Translations under genes and position numbers: made by a program | Part shown: one piece after another, positions 60,820-64,000 of the stretch | How positions within the stretch are numbered: position 1 is the stretch's first letter | Layout: each line of letters begins with the position of its first letter | Assembly: GCA_001599815.1 (NCBI GenBank) | Contig: BCIA01000003.1 | Span: forward strand, 186,001 to 250,000 | Origin: Furcasterigmium furcatum | Taxonomy: Eukaryota; Ascomycota; Sordariomycetes; Glomerellales; Plectosphaerellaceae | Direction: 5' to 3' | DNA length: 64,000 bases | Notes under the pieces: model-generated | Seen by the model: the letters and a program-made list of their open reading frames with translations, nothing else | Database searches by the model: none | Told to the model about the DNA's origin: nothing

Positions 60820-63092
60820 GCCAGTTTTTCGTCCGCAACCAATTTCAAAATGATGCCGTTGACGTCTGCCCAGGTCTGAAGGCAAGTCCAAGTGCGGCAC
60901 CGCCCTTCGATCGTCAGTCACGATCCTCCGCGCCGAACGAAGCCCTGTCATTTCTCCCAAAGAATAGTTGGCGGTAGAAATGCGCCGGCGGATCACAAAC
61001 TGTTCGGGAAACCAAGTCGCTTGGCTACGCCGGTGGAACAATTAAGTTGTCGGGTGGGCGAGGTAGATCTCCATGCTCCCCAACCCCACAAATGATGCTG
61101 TAGGGTGACGGACGATACAGGGGCAGTTCCCAAGATAGCAACATCCAAGGCCCTAACCCAGAAGTCCTCCGTCGATCTTCAACTGGTTCGCGGAGCTGGA
61201 TACTGTTCGAGGGAAAGCTTCCCGAGAAGGCAAACCTTCATGACGCAAACTGCCCGCCACGTTCAAATCGAGCCTCCTTCGCACGAACATGATCGTATTG
61301 CGAGACGGGATTGCTGATGATTCAAATGATCGCACGATCATCGCACGAACCTAATCGAACGACGGGGCGTGACCTCTGACATCCGAAATAGATCAAGGAC
61401 TGTCCGAAATCTCGAAAAAGATCATTGTACGAAGACGCAACTTTGCAATTTGCTTTTAGAGCTAGAAGAACGCGCTGGCTGCAAATTTAGACGTCTCGTT
61501 GAGCTAAGTGCGAAGACTTGAACCAGGCCACCTTCCGGGCCCAGTCTGGCGCCATCCTGCTATCCTCGTCGGGCTTTTATCGGGACGGTGGCGGCAGCTG
61601 TTGGGGTTGATAGCGGTCCCCTAGGGATTGGACTATGTCAGGAGGGCTGATGCTTCGTGGCAGATGCCTCATGGGGCAGATTCCTCGTGGGCAGATATTT
61701 CGTCGGCGGCTGGCAAACCTTAACTCTGATCTCTTGGTGTTTCTTTGAGCGACGCTAGACTGATAGTTGCCCTCCGGTATCTGTAAGTGTGGTTGCACAT
61801 GCATACCGAATGAATCAGTCCATGATGCCACACGCGTGCAGCCCTCAACCCCCCAAGAGAGACACCGCAGATGGATTACTATAGACATAATTGGCGGGTA
61901 AGGTAGAGTAATGCACCCTCCCAGTTCTCGGATGGCACGAGTACTCCATACGAATTATAGCGGAGCCGCACGGGTGTTCCTGAGTTCTTATGCGCAGGTC
62001 TCAAAAGGGGAAGGGCCAGGAGTGGTGATCAATTACTCTCAACGTTAACAGACACGGTCGCAACTAGTACAGCCGCCATATCTACCACATTCATCAGACA
62101 ATACCCTGACAACACGTCCCAAGATTAACCTCCCTGAAGCTACGGTGAATCGCGACTGATCTATTGATTAGAACCTCCCCAACCCTGCGGAACTGAGTGG
62201 AAAACCTACACCGCCGCACGTTTGCAACTTACGAGTACGAGAGCAGGCGACCCCGCGTTCCTCTTTCCCATCAGCATCGGCGGACACGTCATGGAATGAT
62301 CCGCCTATCGAATGTCACTATACGAACTAAATTGGGATAAGCCGAAATCTACCCGCCTGAATGTCGTCCAAGACCTGCCCGAGGCATCCACGAGATGGCC
62401 TCCGCTGTCTTGAAGCTTGTTGACTTGATATTGAGGAGTCCCTTACGCGTATGGATCCACGGGGCCGGTGAACGCGGCAAGATGTTCCACCAGATTCGGC
62501 AGGTTTGTTGGTTTGCACAGCCCTACCACGACTGGTGATCTGCACAGACACTGGTTGGGCGTGACGCGGATTAAACGCGTATACCACGCTGCCCGACTTG
62601 ACGACGTCATGTCCAACCGCGAGCGCGAAGAATATGCCCTGATTAGGTAGGCGGTGCATTCTTTCTTAAAACAAGGGCGGGGACCAGTTATTTTCAATGT
62701 AATTCGGAGAGTTATACATCCGATGCAAGCGGCACTGAGATCATCGCCATCGGCGCAGTGGTGGAATTACCCTTGGCAACCTGTGCGATGATGCTTGTTT
62801 GTCGTACTCGTAACACGCCAGGACTGCAGAGGCGGTTTTGAGTACCTGTCCGTCAATACCCGGGAATGGACAAGGGCTGCTCAATCACCGTTGACTAGAT
62901 GTCCACGTATAAGTAGTACCTCGGAAAGATTGCATCCTACGACATATCTTCTGGGACATTTCCAGCTTAAGTATGCAACTGCCTGTGATCTCAACATCGA
63001 GTAGCCACCAAACTACTAGTAGTAGCATCAAAAAGTCCACCACAAGTCAATCTACCATCTCGACCACCAGTCAAACTCAGGTGTCCTTTATC
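60820..63092. other. Long gene-free region with short repeats
   Basis: 2.3 kb with no recognisable gene. Frames reach at most 164 codons (60547-61041, minus, which overlaps the secreted-protein gene) and have no motif. It contains a palindrome TGATCG-CA-CGATCA (61327-61340) and a degenerate tandem repeat (listed). The last ~100 bases before 63093 are the leader of the tannase-like gene (CACAAGTCAATCTACC). Confidence 0.45.
61649..61708. repeat. Degenerate 14-16-bp tandem repeat
   Basis: Four units, GATGCTTCGTGGCA, GATGCCTCATGGGGCA, GATTCCTCGTGGGCA and GATATTTCGTCGGCG, follow each other. They differ in length by 1-2 bases and are not in an open frame. Confidence 0.6.
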
Positions 63093-64000
63093 ATGCGGGC
63101 GGATCCTCTTTGGTTGGCTCAGGCCGCCGTTGCCCGCGGTGCTGGCCTGGCACACGCGTCCCCCAGCGCGAGAGCCAACACAGGTGTCACCTGCGCCTCC
63201 ATTCCAGAGCCCAGTGTCCCAGGCGCCGAGATCATCGCCATGTCCGTCGCCGAGCGCCTCAACATCAGCGGCCCCGTTGTGCGCCCAGAGGACCCCGAGG
63301 GTGGCTGGATCACCGGCCTTGACATTTGCAACGTCAACATCTCACTCACCCATCCGGGCGTCGGGGACAAGGTCGACTTCGAGGTCTGGCTGCCACTACG
63401 CGACTGGAACGGCCGCTTTCTAGGTGTCGGCGGTGGCGCCTGGACCGCCGGCTACAAGGGCCTCCGGGGCCTCGGCATCGCCGCCGAGGAAGGCTTCGTG
63501 GCGGCCGTGACCGATGGTGGGAACCTGTCGGACTCGAACTCCATCCTGTACGGTGACAAGGTCCTCTCGCCCGACGGCGTTGTTGACCTCGGCCTCCTCA
63601 CGGACTTTGCCTCCCGCAGTCTGCACGAGCTCGCTGTTGTCGGCAAGGCCGTCACCGCCAGCTTCTACGGCAAGCCGCCGAAATACTCGTACTGGAACGG
63701 GTGCTCGACGGGCGGCCGCCAGGGCTACATGCTCGCACAGCGGTACCCGGAAGATTTCCAGGGGATCCTCGCGGTCGCCCCAGCCCTCTTCTGGCCGAGT
63801 CTCGTGGCCGCTGCAAACTGGGGGGATGTTGTCGCGCGTGCTCAGTGCCATAGGCCTTCCGACTGCATCCTAGATGAGTTCCGTAAGGCGAGCGTCCTCG
63901 CCTGCGACACCCTCGACGGCGTTGCCGATGGCATCATTTCCAACCCCGACGGCTGCGACTTTGACCCTACGACCCTCGTCGGAACGCAAGTCGGCTGCGA
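63093..64000 (+). CDS. Tannase / feruloyl esterase family protein, N-terminal part (runs off right edge)
   Basis: The frame from ATG 63093 stays open to the right edge (302 codons). The start MRADPLWLAQAAVARGAGLA is only a weak secretion signal, followed by NTGVTCASIPEPS. GGWITGLDICNVNISLTHPG, DFEVWLPLRDWNGRFLGVGG and GGAWTAGYKGL match the family's N-terminal block. YWNGCSTGGRQGYMLAQRYP contains the nucleophile motif CSxGGRQG, with the neighbouring Cys that pairs with the Cys before the catalytic His in the CS-D-HC motif of tannases. EDFQGILAVAPALFWPSL follows as expected. The Asp and His residues lie beyond the window. Members are secreted esterases releasing gallic or ferulic acid from plant polymers. 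At least ~200 more residues are expected. Confidence 0.88.
   Translation, partial: MRADPLWLAQAAVARGAGLAHASPSARANTGVTCASIPEPSVPGAEIIAMSVAERLNISGPVVRPEDPEGGWITGLDICNVNISLTHPGVGDKVDFEVWLPLRDWNGRFLGVGGGAWTAGYKGLRGLGIAAEEGFVAAVTDGGNLSDSNSILYGDKVLSPDGVVDLGLLTDFASRSLHELAVVGKAVTASFYGKPPKYSYWNGCSTGGRQGYMLAQRYPEDFQGILAVAPALFWPSLVAAANWGDVVARAQCHRPSDCILDEFRKASVLACDTLDGVADGIISNPDGCDFDPTTLVGTQVGC

Noticed and set aside
1..64000. tRNA or rRNA genes, CRISPR arrays and secondary-metabolite backbone genes
   Set aside because: I searched by eye for B-box-like GGTTCGA-x-x-CC strings and cloverleafs, for spaced direct repeats, and for PKS, NRPS or terpene motifs. None was convincing; the 16/32-bp array has no unique spacers.

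Overview
The window is nuclear DNA of a filamentous ascomycete (Pezizomycotina, probably a Sordariomycete; I cannot place it more finely). The evidence is short GT-AG introns of about 48-100 bp with CTAAC/CTGAC-like branch points, four intact Zn2Cys6 transcription factors, CFEM/PTH11-type receptors, an NLR-like protein, DUF6594, GH55/LysM/WSC domains, no operons and GC-rich coding exons. I rebuilt gene models by joining exons by hand and checking the phase at each junction. Many real genes are therefore longer than any single open frame, and two genes run off the window edges (a GatB homologue on the left, a tannase/feruloyl esterase on the right).

Layout. 0-5 kb: mitochondrial GatB (edge), then a DUF6594 membrane protein. 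5-8.3 kb: two GPI-type surface proteins separated by a degenerate 32-bp minisatellite. 8.6-17.2 kb: a module of Zn2Cys6 regulator, MFS transporter, sarcosine/fructosyl-amine-type FAD oxidase and a second Zn2Cys6 regulator, which looks like an uptake-and-oxidation unit for an amine or glycated amino acid. 17.9-20.9 kb: a large membrane protein and a small Cys-rich secreted protein. 21.1-32.5 kb: a gene graveyard with an aldehyde dehydrogenase relic, a large GH55-LysM-WSC relic, an MFS relic, the C-terminus of a transcription factor and the N-terminus of a FAD oxidoreductase. Most internal stops in these relics sit where a glutamine codon (CAA/CAG) is expected, which is the mark of C-to-T change at CpA as made by RIP. 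Two intact genes lie among them (a 460-aa unknown and a rhodopsin-like membrane protein). 33.5-40.3 kb: a secreted FAD oxidoreductase, and a DHA2 drug exporter divergent from its likely Zn2Cys6 regulator. 40.5-45.5 kb: a Thr-rich secreted protein, an 82-aa protein whose mature part has 12 cysteines, and a CFEM receptor. 46.9-50.8 kb: an NAD(P)-binding protein, then a Zn2Cys6 regulator divergent from a glutathione transferase. 51-54 kb: two unknown proteins, one with an internal duplication. 55-60.7 kb: a secreted GMC oxidoreductase, an NLR-like protein that lacks the P-loop half of NACHT, and a small secreted protein. 63.1 kb to the end: tannase/feruloyl esterase.

Together this is an accessory, secretome- and regulator-rich region of the kind found near telomeres or in fast-evolving compartments. 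Regulators sit divergently beside the transporter or enzyme they probably control. No polyketide synthase, NRPS or terpene backbone gene is present, so there is no classical secondary-metabolite cluster. The most unusual signals are the RIP-scarred GH55-LysM-WSC relic, the P-loop-less NLR, the 16/32-bp minisatellite and a 38-bp motif shared between two distant places.
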